Shown here: one piece after another, positions 30,676-39,891 of the stretch
How positions within the stretch are numbered: position 1 is the stretch's first letter
Layout: each line of letters begins with the position of its first letter
Assembly: GCA_017479935.1 (NCBI GenBank)
Contig: JAFVBO010000024.1
Span: 1 to 42,672 of the forward strand
Direction of reading: 5' to 3'
DNA length: 42,672 nucleotides
Origin: Lachnospiraceae bacterium
GTDB taxonomy: Bacteria; Bacillota; Clostridia; Lachnospirales; Lachnospiraceae
Notes under the pieces: generated by a model
What the model saw: only the letters and a program-made list of their open reading frames with translations
What the model was told of the DNA's origin: nothing
The model's database searches: none
Position numbers and translations under genes: made by a program

Positions 30676-32439
30676 TCACGAACGGATCCGGCAGTAGTGG
30701 CTGACCACGATCTGAAGAGATCTGCGGCCGTTAAACTCGTTGATCTCCGGGTAGTAGGCAAACGCCAGGTCCACCCCGTTTGGCAGGCCGGCGAACATCC
30801 GCTCCGCCTCGGGAGCCCCGAATTCGGTCTCCACAAATTTGCGGAAAGTGGGGATGTCTCCAAAGAAAATTGCTTCTATGCGGCATCCGTTCCCATTTCT
30901 CACGGTCATTTTGAGGACATTGTGGTTTTTCCCGATCACGTGGGCAGCCATCACCTGAAAATGCGCCTCGGCAAAGAGCGGCCGGGGATTTCCGGTGCCG
31001 CAGGGTTCTAGCAGCTCAAACTGCTGAATCAGACCCTCGGAGATATAGTCGATCGGCATGGGAACGTCGATCCGCACCTCCGGCACGAAGTCGGCATCCG
31101 TAAGGCCGCTTTCCCGGCACAGGCGCTCCCGGAAGGCGTCCACGTTTTCCGCCTGTAAGGACAGGCCCGCCGCCATGGGATGCCCGCCGAATTTCAGCAG
31201 CAGATCCTCGCAGCCGCAGAGCTTCTCAAACATGGAATACGCCGGTATGGAGCGGCCGGAGCCCTTCACCGTCTCGCCGCTTCCCGTGAGCACAAAGCTG
31301 GGGCGGTTGTAGCGCTCGCGAAGCCGGCCGGCGATGATGCCCGCCAGGCTTTCATGGCAATCCGGCAGGTGCACGACCAGGACCGGATCCGTCTCCCGCC
31401 CTTCGGCTTCCAGGTGCTTCACCGCATCCTCCAGGCCATCTGCCGTCATGCCTTTCCGCTCATCGTTCAGGCTCTTAAGCTCCAGCGCCAGCACGCGTGC
31501 CTTCTCCAGGTCGTTTGTCAGAAAGAGTTCCAGCGCCAGCTGCGCGGTCTTTAAGCGCCCGCCGGCGTTTAAGCAGGGGCCGATGACAAACCCCAGATGG
31601 TAGGTGTTCACGGTGTTCGGCTGTAAGCCGCAAGCCTCCATCAGGCAGGAAAGCCCCAGATTTTTCGTGTGGTGGATGCGCGACAGGCCTTCCCGCACAT
31701 AGATGCGGTTTTCCTCTTTCAGCGGCATCACATCGCCCACCGTGGCCATGGCCGCAAACTCCAGAAGCGGATCCCACGCGGCATCCGGAAGGTCTTTGCG
31801 GCGGTACAGCTCCTGCACCAGGCGCAGCGCCGTCACGGCTCCGCACACGTCCTTAAACGGATAGGGGCAATCCTGGCGCTTTCCGTCCACCACGGCGTCC
31901 GCCTCGGGCAGACGGTCCTGCCCGTCCTCATCCTTCGGCACCTCGTGGTGGTCTGTGACGATCACAGTCATGCCGTGCTCCTTGGCCAGATGCACCGGGA
32001 CCGCCGCGCTGATGCCGTTATCGCAGGTGATCAGCGTGTCAACGCCGTCTTTGAGAGCGTCCTCCACCATGCGCACATTCATCCCGTACCCGTCGGTAAT
32101 CCGGTCGGGGATATCGTAGCTGCAGGAAAGCCCCAGAAGGGACAGGCCTTTTAACAGGATGTAGGTGGCGCAGACTCCGTCGATGTCGTAGTCGCCGATA
32201 ATGCGCACTTTGGCGCCGCCTCCGATCTTCTCCTCCAGGATATCCGCCGCCTTATTCAGGTCCCTAAAGGCCCTTCCATCCGGAATATCCTTCAGACTGC
32301 CGTAAAGGAAGCGCTCCATGGCTTCCTCCCCCACGACGTCCCGGTTTCGGATGATCCGGGCCAAAACCGGGCTGATTCCAAAGCGCTTCGAGAGCGCGTT
32401 AAAATCAGCCCGTTTGCTTTCAACAATCCATTTTTCCAT
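30676..32439 (-). CDS. recJ: Single-stranded-DNA exonuclease RecJ
   Basis: 587 residues. It degrades single-stranded DNA 5' to 3' in recombination and mismatch repair. The DHH domain shows IIGDYDIDGVCATYILL, TCDNGI and VIVTDHHEVP; the DHHA1 domain has FGGHPMAAGLSL (about residue 430). The C-terminal OB-like part (about 460-587) includes PLFAEAHFQVMAAHVIG. It is shorter than the Bacillus enzyme (about 790) because it lacks the extra C-terminal domain, which is usual for clostridia. The ribosome site is weak (GGAAATAGA). A palindromic element lies between it and the DUF1015 gene. Confidence 0.95.
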   Translation of the reverse strand: MEKWIVESKRADFNALSKRFGISPVLARIIRNRDVVGEEAMERFLYGSLKDIPDGRAFRDLNKAADILEEKIGGGAKVRIIGDYDIDGVCATYILLKGLSLLGLSCSYDIPDRITDGYGMNVRMVEDALKDGVDTLITCDNGISAAVPVHLAKEHGMTVIVTDHHEVPKDEDGQDRLPEADAVVDGKRQDCPYPFKDVCGAVTALRLVQELYRRKDLPDAAWDPLLEFAAMATVGDVMPLKEENRIYVREGLSRIHHTKNLGLSCLMEACGLQPNTVNTYHLGFVIGPCLNAGGRLKTAQLALELFLTNDLEKARVLALELKSLNDERKGMTADGLEDAVKHLEAEGRETDPVLVVHLPDCHESLAGIIAGRLRERYNRPSFVLTGSGETVKGSGRSIPAYSMFEKLCGCEDLLLKFGGHPMAAGLSLQAENVDAFRERLCRESGLTDADFVPEVRIDVPMPIDYISEGLIQQFELLEPCGTGNPRPLFAEAHFQVMAAHVIGKNHNVLKMTVRNGNGCRIEAIFFGDIPTFRKFVETEFGAPEAERMFAGLPNGVDLAFAYYPEINEFNGRRSLQIVVSHYCRIRS

Positions 32440-32459
32440 TCTATTTCCAAATTAATGGT

Positions 32460-32500
32460 ACAGCACCGGTCCCAGGCCATCCGCCTGCGGCGTGTGCTGT
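32460..32500. repeat. Palindromic element, short form
   Basis: ACAGCAC (32460-32466) and GTGCTGT (32494-32500) enclose a 27-base loop that includes GGTCCCAGGCCATCCGC and a small CCGC-CT-GCGG hairpin. It shares these with the element at 8266-8428, and the start of its loop with that at 23631-23671. It sits between the DUF1015 and recJ genes. Confidence 0.7.
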
Positions 32501-32512
32501 GCTGAATTTTTT

Positions 32513-33754
32513 TCATCCGATTTCATGAATAAAAAGTCCGCTTAAAAGCTTCGGCTCAAACCAAGTGGACTTGGGCGGCATCAGGCGCCCTTCATCCGCC
32601 ACGGAAAACAGCTCCTCCATGGAGGTCGGATACATGGCAAAGGCCACCTTCATATCCAGAGAGCATCTTCTCTCCAGCTCCCGAAGGCCCCGGATGCCGC
32701 CGATGAAACCGATGCGCTCATCCGTCCGCGGATCAGAAATCCCCAAAATAGGAGCTAAGACGCGGTTCTGCAGGATGGACACATCCAGATCCTCCACCGC
32801 ATCGCCCGTCATCATGGAAACGCGCGGCGACAGGGTGTACCACTGCCCGTCCAGATACATTCCCATGTGCAGCTTCTTTGCAGGCTTTGCCTCCCGGGCA
32901 TTGGCGACAGGAGTCACCACCCACTCTTTTTCCAGCTCGGAAAGGAAGGCTTCCGATGTCCGGCCGTTTAAATCCTTCACCACGCGGTTATAATCCATGA
33001 TGCGCAGCTCGGACTGTGGGAACAGCACGGAAAGGAAGGTCTGGTACGGTTCCTCGCCCGTCTGCACGGCGGCCTTCTCGCGGCGCATTTTAGCCACTTC
33101 CACGGCCGAGGCCGCCCGGTGATGGCCATCTGCGATGTAGGTGTGCGGAAGCGCGGCAAAGCCTTCGGTGAGCTGCCGGCAGATGTCCGGATCAGCGATC
33201 CGCCAGACGCGGTGCAAGACGCCTTCCTTCGTGGTAAAGCGGTACAGGCAGTCCTTCTTCTTTTCGGCTTCCATCAGAACGCGGATTTCTTCGGAATCCC
33301 GGAACGCCAGGAAGATGGGGCCGGTCTGGGCACCCGTGATGTCGATGTGCCGGATGCGGTCTTCCTCTTTATCCCGGCGGGTGTTTTCGTGGCGGCAGAT
33401 CACGCCGGACAGGTAATCGTCCACGGCGCTGCAGCCCACAATGCCGGTCTGGCTGCGCCCTTCCATGGTCTCTTCCCACAGATAAAAGCAGGGCGCATCG
33501 TCCCGCACAAAAATGCCTTTTCCTTCCCATTCCCGAATAAGGGCAGCCGCCCTTTCATAGACAGGACGGCTGTACATATCCGTATCCGGAGAAAACTGGG
33601 TCTCCGGGCGGTCAATATTCAGGAAGGAAATCGGTTCCTCTTTCGTAACTTCCCGCGCTTCCGCACGGCTGTAGACGTCGTAAGGCAGCGCGGCTACCCG
33701 GCCGGCTAAAGTCGGATCCGGGCGCAGACAGGGAAACGGTTTCACAATCGCCAT
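32513..33754 (-). CDS. DUF1015 protein, linked to serine metabolism
   Basis: 413 residues, starting 3 bases after the serA stop, so translation is coupled. The family pattern is clear: MAIVKPFPCLRPDP at the start, LPYDVYSRAEA, NIDRPETQF, CRHENTRRDKEEDRIRHI in the middle, and YIADGHHRAASAVEVAKM, the probable active-site segment. DUF1015 genes regularly accompany serA and serC in clostridia. Some related proteins have a ParB/sulfiredoxin-like fold and phosphorylate free serine; I recall DUF1015 being linked to serine kinase activity but cannot verify it here. A role in the phosphoserine-serine step is therefore the best inference; no serB gene is in the window. Confidence 0.88.
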   Translation of the reverse strand: MAIVKPFPCLRPDPTLAGRVAALPYDVYSRAEAREVTKEEPISFLNIDRPETQFSPDTDMYSRPVYERAAALIREWEGKGIFVRDDAPCFYLWEETMEGRSQTGIVGCSAVDDYLSGVICRHENTRRDKEEDRIRHIDITGAQTGPIFLAFRDSEEIRVLMEAEKKKDCLYRFTTKEGVLHRVWRIADPDICRQLTEGFAALPHTYIADGHHRAASAVEVAKMRREKAAVQTGEEPYQTFLSVLFPQSELRIMDYNRVVKDLNGRTSEAFLSELEKEWVVTPVANAREAKPAKKLHMGMYLDGQWYTLSPRVSMMTGDAVEDLDVSILQNRVLAPILGISDPRTDERIGFIGGIRGLRELERRCSLDMKVAFAMYPTSMEELFSVADEGRLMPPKSTWFEPKLLSGLFIHEIG

Positions 33755-33757
33755 GAT

Positions 33758-34927
33758 TTATACCTGCTTGATGACACGGACGCGGTTGACGCCGGGGATG
33801 GCGGAAAGTTCGTCCACCAGCACGTCGTCCACCATCTTGTCCGGATTGATCACGGTGTACGCAAACTCGCCGCGGCTCTTGTTGGTCAGCTCGACGATGT
33901 TGATGCCGCGCGCGGCCAAAACGGCCGAGAACTGACGGATCATGTCCGGAATGTTGTCGTTCATGATCGTGATGCGGCAAGGCGTGGAAAGCTGGCCTAA
34001 GTCGCAGTTCGGGTAGTTCACGGAATTGCGGATGCTGCCGGTTTCCAGGAATTCGCGGATTTCCTGAGCCGCCATCTCCGCGCAGTTCTCCTCGGACTCC
34101 TCGGTGGAAGCGCCCAGGTGCGGCAGCACCAGCGTGCTCGGCATCTTCACGGAGCGCGTATTCGGGAAGTCGGTCACGTACTTGCGCACCTTGCCGCTCT
34201 TTAACGCGTCTTCCATGGCGCCTTCATCCACCAGGATGTCACGCGCAAAGTTTAACACGCAGGCCCCGTCCTTTAACGCGTTCAGCTGATCGACACCGAT
34301 CATGCCCTTCGTGGAATCCATGGCAGGAACGTGAATCGTGGCATAGTCGCACTCGGCGAGCATGGAGTTTAAATCCTTGCGGTACTCCACGTGGCGGGAC
34401 ATCTTCCAGGCGTTTGCCACGGACAGATACGGATCGTATCCTAAGACGCGCATGCCTAAGTTGACGGCCGCGTTGGCCACCAGCACACCGATCGCTCCCA
34501 GGCCGATCACGCCCAGGGTCTTGCCGTAGATTTCGTGGCCGGCGAATTTCTTCTTGGCCTTCTCCGCGTCCTTGGCAATGTTTTCATCATCGGCAAAGGT
34601 TTCGATCCACTCCATACCGCCGTGAATATCGCGGGCCGCCATCAGAAGGCCGGCAATCACGAGTTCCTTCACTGCGTTGGCATTGGCACCGGGGGTGTTA
34701 AAGACCACGATGCCCTTCTTTGCATAGGCATCGAGCGGAATGTTGTTGACGCCGGCACCGGCTCTGGCTACGCACAGCAGCGAATCCGGCACTTCCATAT
34801 CGTGCATGACGGCGCTGCGCACCAGAATGGCGTCCGCCGCCTTGATATCCTCAGTCAGCGCGTAATTCCCTTTCAGCTGATCGGTTCCCTTCGATGAAAT
34901 CGCATTCAGACAATGAACCTTGTACAT
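33758..34927 (-). CDS. serA: D-3-phosphoglycerate dehydrogenase with C-terminal ACT domain
   Basis: 389 residues from the ATG at 34927, after AGGAGAGG; the longer frame would overlap serC. It oxidises 3-phosphoglycerate to 3-phosphohydroxypyruvate with NAD. Visible parts: RAGAGVNNIP, NTPGANANAVKEL, the Rossmann loop GVIGLGAIG, NFARDILVDEGA and LPHLGASTEESEE with the catalytic His. Residues about 318-389 form an ACT domain (RITIMNDNIPDMIRQFS, INIVELTNKSRGEFAYTVI), which usually gives feedback inhibition by serine. It is encoded between serC and the DUF1015 gene in one operon. Confidence 0.95.
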   Translation of the reverse strand: MYKVHCLNAISSKGTDQLKGNYALTEDIKAADAILVRSAVMHDMEVPDSLLCVARAGAGVNNIPLDAYAKKGIVVFNTPGANANAVKELVIAGLLMAARDIHGGMEWIETFADDENIAKDAEKAKKKFAGHEIYGKTLGVIGLGAIGVLVANAAVNLGMRVLGYDPYLSVANAWKMSRHVEYRKDLNSMLAECDYATIHVPAMDSTKGMIGVDQLNALKDGACVLNFARDILVDEGAMEDALKSGKVRKYVTDFPNTRSVKMPSTLVLPHLGASTEESEENCAEMAAQEIREFLETGSIRNSVNYPNCDLGQLSTPCRITIMNDNIPDMIRQFSAVLAARGINIVELTNKSRGEFAYTVINPDKMVDDVLVDELSAIPGVNRVRVIKQV

Positions 34928-34943
34928 TCGTTTTCCTCTCCTG

Positions 34944-36026
34944 TTATTTGTGCTCCGCCTCAAACTTCTTCATGAACTCCACAAGCTTACAAACGCCCTC
35001 TTCCGGCATCGCGTTGTAGATGCTGGCGCGCATGCCGCCCACCGAGCGGTGGCCCTTCAGGTTCACAAAACCGGCCTCGGAAGCCGCCTTGATAAACGCG
35101 GCGTCCAGGTCCTTGTCGCCCGTCACAAACGGAACGTTCATCAGGGACCGGTCTTCCTTGCGGACCGTGCCGTGGAACATTTCGGAAGAATCCAGGAAAT
35201 CGTAGAGCACCTTTGCCTTGCGCTCGTTCAACTCCTTCATGGCCGAAAGGCCGCCCATCTTCTTTAACCACTTAAAGACCTTGCCGCAGATGTAGATTCC
35301 GTAGCAGGGAGGCGTGTTAAACAAGGAGTCCTTGTCGGCCTGCGTCTTATACTTTAAGAGCGTAGGCGTCGCGGGATTGACGTCGTCCCGGATCAGATCC
35401 TCGCGGATGATGACGATGGTGACGCCGGCAGGACCGATGTTCTTCTGAACACCGCCCCAGATCACGCCGTATTTTGTGACATCCACCGGCTCCGATAAGA
35501 AGCAGGAGGAGACATCCGCCACCAGATCCTTTCCCTTCGTGTTGGGAAGCGTCTTGAACGCCGTACCGTAAATGGTATTGTTCTGGCAGATGTAAACGTA
35601 ATCGGCATTCTCGTCGATCGGAAGATCCGAGCAATCCGGAATGTAGGTGAAGTTCTCATCCTCGCTGGATGCGATGGCGTTGGCGGTGCCGTACTTCTTC
35701 GCTTCCTTCCAGGCATTCTTAGCCCAGCTGCCGGTGATGATGTAGTCGGCCACGCCGTTCTTCATCAGGTTCATCGGCACGGCGGAAAACTGCGTCCAGC
35801 CGCCGCCCTGTAAAAACAGGACCTTATAATTATCCGGAATGTTCATCAGATCGCGAAGATCCTTCTCAGCCGTCTGGATGATCTCCTCGAAAGGTTTGGA
35901 GCGATGGCTCATCTCCATGACAGACATTCCTGTTCCGTTGTAATCCAGCATCTCGGCTGCCGCCTCGCGCAGCACCTCCTCCGGCAAAACGGCCGGGCCT
36001 GCGGAAAAATTGTATACTCTGCTCAT
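34944..36026 (-). CDS. serC: Phosphoserine aminotransferase
   Basis: 360 residues, the normal length; AAGGAG stands eleven bases before the ATG at 36026. It converts 3-phosphohydroxypyruvate and glutamate to phosphoserine with PLP. Marks: YNFSAGPAVLPEEVL at the N-terminus, MEMSHRSKPFEEI, FLQGGGWTQFSAVPMNL, VADVSSCFLSEP, and WGGVQKNIGPAG with the PLP lysine. The C-terminus has KGHRSVGGMRASIYNAMPE. It is followed after 16 bases by serA and preceded by yajC. Confidence 0.97.
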   Translation of the reverse strand: MSRVYNFSAGPAVLPEEVLREAAAEMLDYNGTGMSVMEMSHRSKPFEEIIQTAEKDLRDLMNIPDNYKVLFLQGGGWTQFSAVPMNLMKNGVADYIITGSWAKNAWKEAKKYGTANAIASSEDENFTYIPDCSDLPIDENADYVYICQNNTIYGTAFKTLPNTKGKDLVADVSSCFLSEPVDVTKYGVIWGGVQKNIGPAGVTIVIIREDLIRDDVNPATPTLLKYKTQADKDSLFNTPPCYGIYICGKVFKWLKKMGGLSAMKELNERKAKVLYDFLDSSEMFHGTVRKEDRSLMNVPFVTGDKDLDAAFIKAASEAGFVNLKGHRSVGGMRASIYNAMPEEGVCKLVEFMKKFEAEHK

Positions 36027-36072
36027 AATAGGTTAGTCTCCTTGCTTCATCTGTCGTGTAAGACGGAATTTC

Positions 36073-36393
36073 TTATTCAGCTGTCGTCGTATTGACCTGG
36101 TTGGCCTTTTCCACCTCAACGATGGCTGCCTTGTCCATGGGGATACGGCAGTTCTTGTTGCTTCCGAACTCAACGATGACCATGTCATCCGTGATATCGA
36201 TGACAACGCCGTAGAAACCGCTGGTGGTCTTCACGCTGTCGCCGATTTCCAGAGCTGCCATCAGCTCCTGGAACTGCTTCTTCTGCTTCTGCTGCGGACG
36301 GATAGCCATGAAGTACAGGATCGCCACCAGAAAGACGATGTACATAATCCAGAACGTAGGGCCCATCGTTGTCGTCATAAATGCAAAACTCAT
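36073..36393 (-). CDS. yajC: Preprotein translocase subunit YajC
   Basis: 106 residues; AGGAGG lies eight bases before the ATG at 36393 and overlaps the tgt stop. One membrane segment (MYIVFLVAILYFMAI) is followed by the family mark RPQQKQKKQFQELMAAL and a small cytosolic domain (GDSVKTTSGFYGVVIDITDDMVIVEFG). YajC associates with SecDF and SecYEG. The order secDF, tgt, yajC on the same strand differs from the E. coli tgt-yajC-secD-secF order but keeps the same partners. Confidence 0.95.
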   Translation of the reverse strand: MSFAFMTTTMGPTFWIMYIVFLVAILYFMAIRPQQKQKKQFQELMAALEIGDSVKTTSGFYGVVIDITDDMVIVEFGSNKNCRIPMDKAAIVEVEKANQVNTTTAE

Positions 36394-36405
36394 TTTTCTT
36401 TCCTC

Positions 36406-37539
36406 CTAAGAGTTTTCTTCCAGAAAGCCTTCCAGCTTCTGCTTTTTGTAGGTGGCATAGCGTTTTTCTTCTATGGCCAGCCGAATTTCAGACATCATTC
36501 TATTATAAAACGATAAATTATGCAAGACACAAAGCCGCATTCCGAGCATTTCTTTTGCCTTCATCAGGTGATGAATGTAGGCGCGGCTGTACCGGCGGCA
36601 GGCCGGGCAGGTGCATCCTTCCTCGATCGGGGCCATGTCCTTCTCGTAGCGGGAGTTGAACAGGTTCAGTTTCCCCTTGTTAGTGTACACGTGTCCGTGG
36701 CGGCCGTTGCGCGAGGGGTACACGCAGTCGAAGAAGTCTACGCCGCGGTCCACCGATTCTAAGATATTGGCGGGGGTTCCCACACCCATTAAGTACGTGG
36801 GCTTTTCGCGGGGCAAAAGCGGAACCGTCACGTCCAGGATGTGATACATCTCTTCATGACTCTCGCCCACCGCCAGGCCGCCGACGGCATAGCCGTTCAA
36901 GTTCAGCTCGGAAATCTCCTGCGCGTGGCGCATCCGGATGTCCTCGAAGGTTCCGCCCTGGTTGATGCCAAACAGCCACTGGTCCTTGTTGATGGTGTCC
37001 GGAAGGCTGTTTAAGCGCTCCATCTCCGCCTTGCAGCGGTGCAGCCATCTGGTTGTACGGGCGACGGAATTTTCCATATACTCCCGGGTACAGGGGTGCG
37101 GCGCGCACTCATCGAAGGCCATGGCGATCGTGGAGCCCAGGTTAGACTGAATCTGCATGCTCTCCTCCGGCCCCATGAAGATCCGGTGCCCGTCAATGTG
37201 CGACTGGAACGTGACGCCTTCCTCCTTGATTTTCCGCAGCCCCGCCAGGGAAAACACCTGAAAGCCGCCGGAATCGGTCAGGATCGGCCGGTTCCAGGAC
37301 ATGAACTTATGAAGCCCGCCCAGCTCCTTGATCACTTTGTCGCCGGTCCGGACGTGCAGATGATAGGTATTGGAGAGCTGCACCTGGGTGCCGATCTCCT
37401 CCAGATCCTCCGTCGAAACCGCGCCTTTGATGGCGCCGACGGTTCCGACGTTCATAAAGACCGGGGTCTGTATAATGCCGTGAACCGTTGTCACTTCCGC
37501 CCGCTTCGCGCGGCCGTCTTCCGCAAGAATTCGATACAT
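36406..37539 (-). CDS. tgt: tRNA-guanine transglycosylase
   Basis: 377 residues, normal length. It exchanges guanine-34 of certain tRNAs for a queuine precursor. Marks: TPVFMNVGTVGAIKG, LTDSGGFQVFSL (active-site Asp), MAFDECAPHPCTREY, GVGTPANILESVDRGVDFFD with the nucleophile Asp, and the zinc site CTCPACRRYSRAYIHHL. The ribosome site is GAGG at seven bases. It sits between secDF and yajC, a conserved association. No preQ1 riboswitch was seen in the 158 bases upstream. Confidence 0.97.
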   Translation of the reverse strand: MYRILAEDGRAKRAEVTTVHGIIQTPVFMNVGTVGAIKGAVSTEDLEEIGTQVQLSNTYHLHVRTGDKVIKELGGLHKFMSWNRPILTDSGGFQVFSLAGLRKIKEEGVTFQSHIDGHRIFMGPEESMQIQSNLGSTIAMAFDECAPHPCTREYMENSVARTTRWLHRCKAEMERLNSLPDTINKDQWLFGINQGGTFEDIRMRHAQEISELNLNGYAVGGLAVGESHEEMYHILDVTVPLLPREKPTYLMGVGTPANILESVDRGVDFFDCVYPSRNGRHGHVYTNKGKLNLFNSRYEKDMAPIEEGCTCPACRRYSRAYIHHLMKAKEMLGMRLCVLHNLSFYNRMMSEIRLAIEEKRYATYKKQKLEGFLEENS

Positions 37540-37629
37540 AACGTTTCCTCATGCAGCGTGGGGACGCGCTGCTCCCTATGCCATAAAAGCAGGCGCGCTA
37601 TTTTACTCCGCAGCCGCTTTTATAGAAAG

Positions 37630-37672
37630 GGCCGCCGCATTTACTCTTTTTGAAAGGGCAACTGCGGCGGCC
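37630..37672 (-). terminator. Hairpin between secDF and tgt
   Basis: GGCCGCCGCA (37630-37639) and TGCGGCGGCC (37663-37672) pair perfectly. On the minus strand the stem is followed by CTTTCTAT, a weak U-rich tail. It lies 25 bases past the secDF stop, so it may end or attenuate the upstream transcript. Confidence 0.6.
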
Positions 37673-37697
37673 AAAAACTCACTTACCGGTACAAGTA

Positions 37698-39866
37698 CTA
37701 GTTTGCTTTCTTCACAAACTTCTTACGAAGCAGCAGCCAGATGGAACCAGCCAGGCAGACGGAAGAATAACCGCCGCACAGGATACCGATCATCAGCGGA
37801 AGAGCAAACTCGCGCATCGTGGTAACGCCCATGATGTACAGGCAGAGAACCGTGATGAACGTCGTTAAGGACGTGTAAATGCTTCTGGTTAACGTCTCGT
37901 TGATACTGTTGTTGACCAGCTCATCCAGCTCTTCGCCGGCACCGCTGTTGATGTGCTCACGGATACGGTCGAAGATAACGATGGTGGCGTTGATGGAGTA
38001 ACCAACGATGGTCAGGATACAGGCCACGAAGGAGTTACCGACGGACCACTTCGCGATGGCGTAGCAGGTAACCACGACCAGAACATCGTGCAGCAGGCAG
38101 ATGATGGCCGACGCGCCAAAGCGGATATCCTTGAAACGGATCCAGATGTAAACCAGCATGAACAGCGTCGCGACGATGATGGCCATGATGGAGTCGTTGC
38201 GCATCTCGGAGCTGACGGAGGCGCTGATGGAATCAGAGGTGATCTGATCCGTTGCGACACCGTACTTGTCTTCCAGCATCTGGTCTAAGTCCGCACGCTC
38301 GGAGGCATCCAGGGTACGGGTTGTGATGACGACGTTGTTGCCGCCCTGTACTTTCTGCGTTTCCACCTGGGTATTGGCGACAACTTCCTTCACCTGATCC
38401 GCCAGAGTGGTGTTGATATCTTCCGCGCTCAGCTCTTCATTAAAGCTGACCGTGGTGGAGGTACCGCCGATGAACTCAAGGCCGTAGTTTAAAGGCGCGC
38501 CGATGCGGGCCGCAGCGTTGATCACCATGAACAGAACGCCCACGCCGATGACGGCACCGGAGATGATCATAAAGGTCTTGCGGTTTGCCACGATGGGAAG
38601 CTTCTTCTCATGCTTCTCAGCTCCGTAGAACTTCGGATCCTTAAAGCCGATCTGATACAGGCCGGTTAACACGACACGGGTGATGACCAGAGCCGTGAAC
38701 ATGGACACCGCGATACTGATGGCCAGAGCCTGCGCGAAGCCCTTGATGGTACCGGGCGCGATCAGGATCAGGATGACCGCGACGATCATCGTGGTGATGT
38801 TACCATCGATGATGGCGGAAAGAGCCTTCTGGAAACCGGTCTTGATGGAGCTTAAGACGGATTTCTCCTGCGCGATTTCCTCGCGGATACGGGCAAAGAT
38901 AATGACGTTTGCGTCAACCGCCATACCGATACCCAGGATAACACCGGCGATACCCGGCAGGGTCAGCGTCAGTTCGAAGCCGGCGATCATCAGGATCACC
39001 AGAGCAACGTACATAACCAGAGCGATGGCGGAGGCCACGCCCGGAATGCGGTACACGCCGATCATGAGCAGAATGACGAGCAGGAGGCCGATGCCACCGG
39101 CGATTAAGCTGGTGCGCAGGGCATCCGCGCCGAGCTTGGCGCCGACGACGGAAGCGCGGGCCTCTACGAGTTCAAGCGGCAGGGAACCGATACGGATCGT
39201 GGTGGCCAGGTTGTCCGCCTCTTCAAAGGAGGAAATATTCTCGATCACGCAGCTTCCGCCGGTGATGACATCGTTGACGGTCGGGTAGCTGACCAGCTCG
39301 CCGTCATAGACGATCAGGATATAGTCGTTTAAATACTCCTTGGTCAGATCGGCGAACAGCTTCGTTCCTTCATCGTTGAAGGTCAGGCTGACCACGTAGT
39401 TGGTTGCGCCGGTGGTCTGGTTCGTGGTGTAACCGGCCTGCGCGCTGGTGACCACATCACCGGTCATCAGAACTTCACCGTCCGCATTGGTAAAGGTAAG
39501 GCTACCAGGGTTGCCGAGTTCCTCCAGGATCTCGTTGGCATCCATGATACCGGGGATGTTTACGGTGATGCGGTTTCCGCCCTCCTGGCGAACTTCCGCT
39601 TCTGTGCTGAAGTGCTCGACACGCTTCTGCAGCTTGTAGATCGTGTCTCTTAAATCTTCGGCAGTGGGATCCTGCTTCACCGTCTCATAGGTGATCGATA
39701 CGCCACCTTCCAGATCCAGACCGCGCTTGATGCTGGAGGCGCCGCCGCTTCCGGTGCTGTCAAAGCCGTTCACCGCGAAATAGCAGAATAACGCGGTGAC
39801 AAGAACGACCAGCACGATTTTCAGCCAGCCTTTTCCGGCATCCTTGTTGTTTCCTAACTTACTCAT
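37698..39866 (-). CDS. secDF: Fused protein-export membrane protein SecDF
   Basis: 722 residues; GGGAGAG lies just before the ATG at 39866. SecD (about 1-425): first membrane segment WLKIVLVVLVTALFCYFAV, RGLDLEGGVSITYE (48-61), the P1 domain, and TM4 motif GIGMAVDANVIIFARIREE (312-330) with the proton-relay Asp. SecF (about 425-722): GLEFIGGTSTTVSF and YSINATIVIFDRIREH. It uses the proton gradient to aid release of exported proteins. SecD and SecF are separate in many bacteria and fused here as in Bacillus. It starts 25 bases after scfB, so SCIFF maturation and SecDF are probably cotranscribed. Confidence 0.95.
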   Translation of the reverse strand: MSKLGNNKDAGKGWLKIVLVVLVTALFCYFAVNGFDSTGSGGASSIKRGLDLEGGVSITYETVKQDPTAEDLRDTIYKLQKRVEHFSTEAEVRQEGGNRITVNIPGIMDANEILEELGNPGSLTFTNADGEVLMTGDVVTSAQAGYTTNQTTGATNYVVSLTFNDEGTKLFADLTKEYLNDYILIVYDGELVSYPTVNDVITGGSCVIENISSFEEADNLATTIRIGSLPLELVEARASVVGAKLGADALRTSLIAGGIGLLLVILLMIGVYRIPGVASAIALVMYVALVILMIAGFELTLTLPGIAGVILGIGMAVDANVIIFARIREEIAQEKSVLSSIKTGFQKALSAIIDGNITTMIVAVILILIAPGTIKGFAQALAISIAVSMFTALVITRVVLTGLYQIGFKDPKFYGAEKHEKKLPIVANRKTFMIISGAVIGVGVLFMVINAAARIGAPLNYGLEFIGGTSTTVSFNEELSAEDINTTLADQVKEVVANTQVETQKVQGGNNVVITTRTLDASERADLDQMLEDKYGVATDQITSDSISASVSSEMRNDSIMAIIVATLFMLVYIWIRFKDIRFGASAIICLLHDVLVVVTCYAIAKWSVGNSFVACILTIVGYSINATIVIFDRIREHINSGAGEELDELVNNSINETLTRSIYTSLTTFITVLCLYIMGVTTMREFALPLMIGILCGGYSSVCLAGSIWLLLRKKFVKKAN

Positions 39867-39891
39867 GATACTCTCCCGTTCCGCCGCACCT

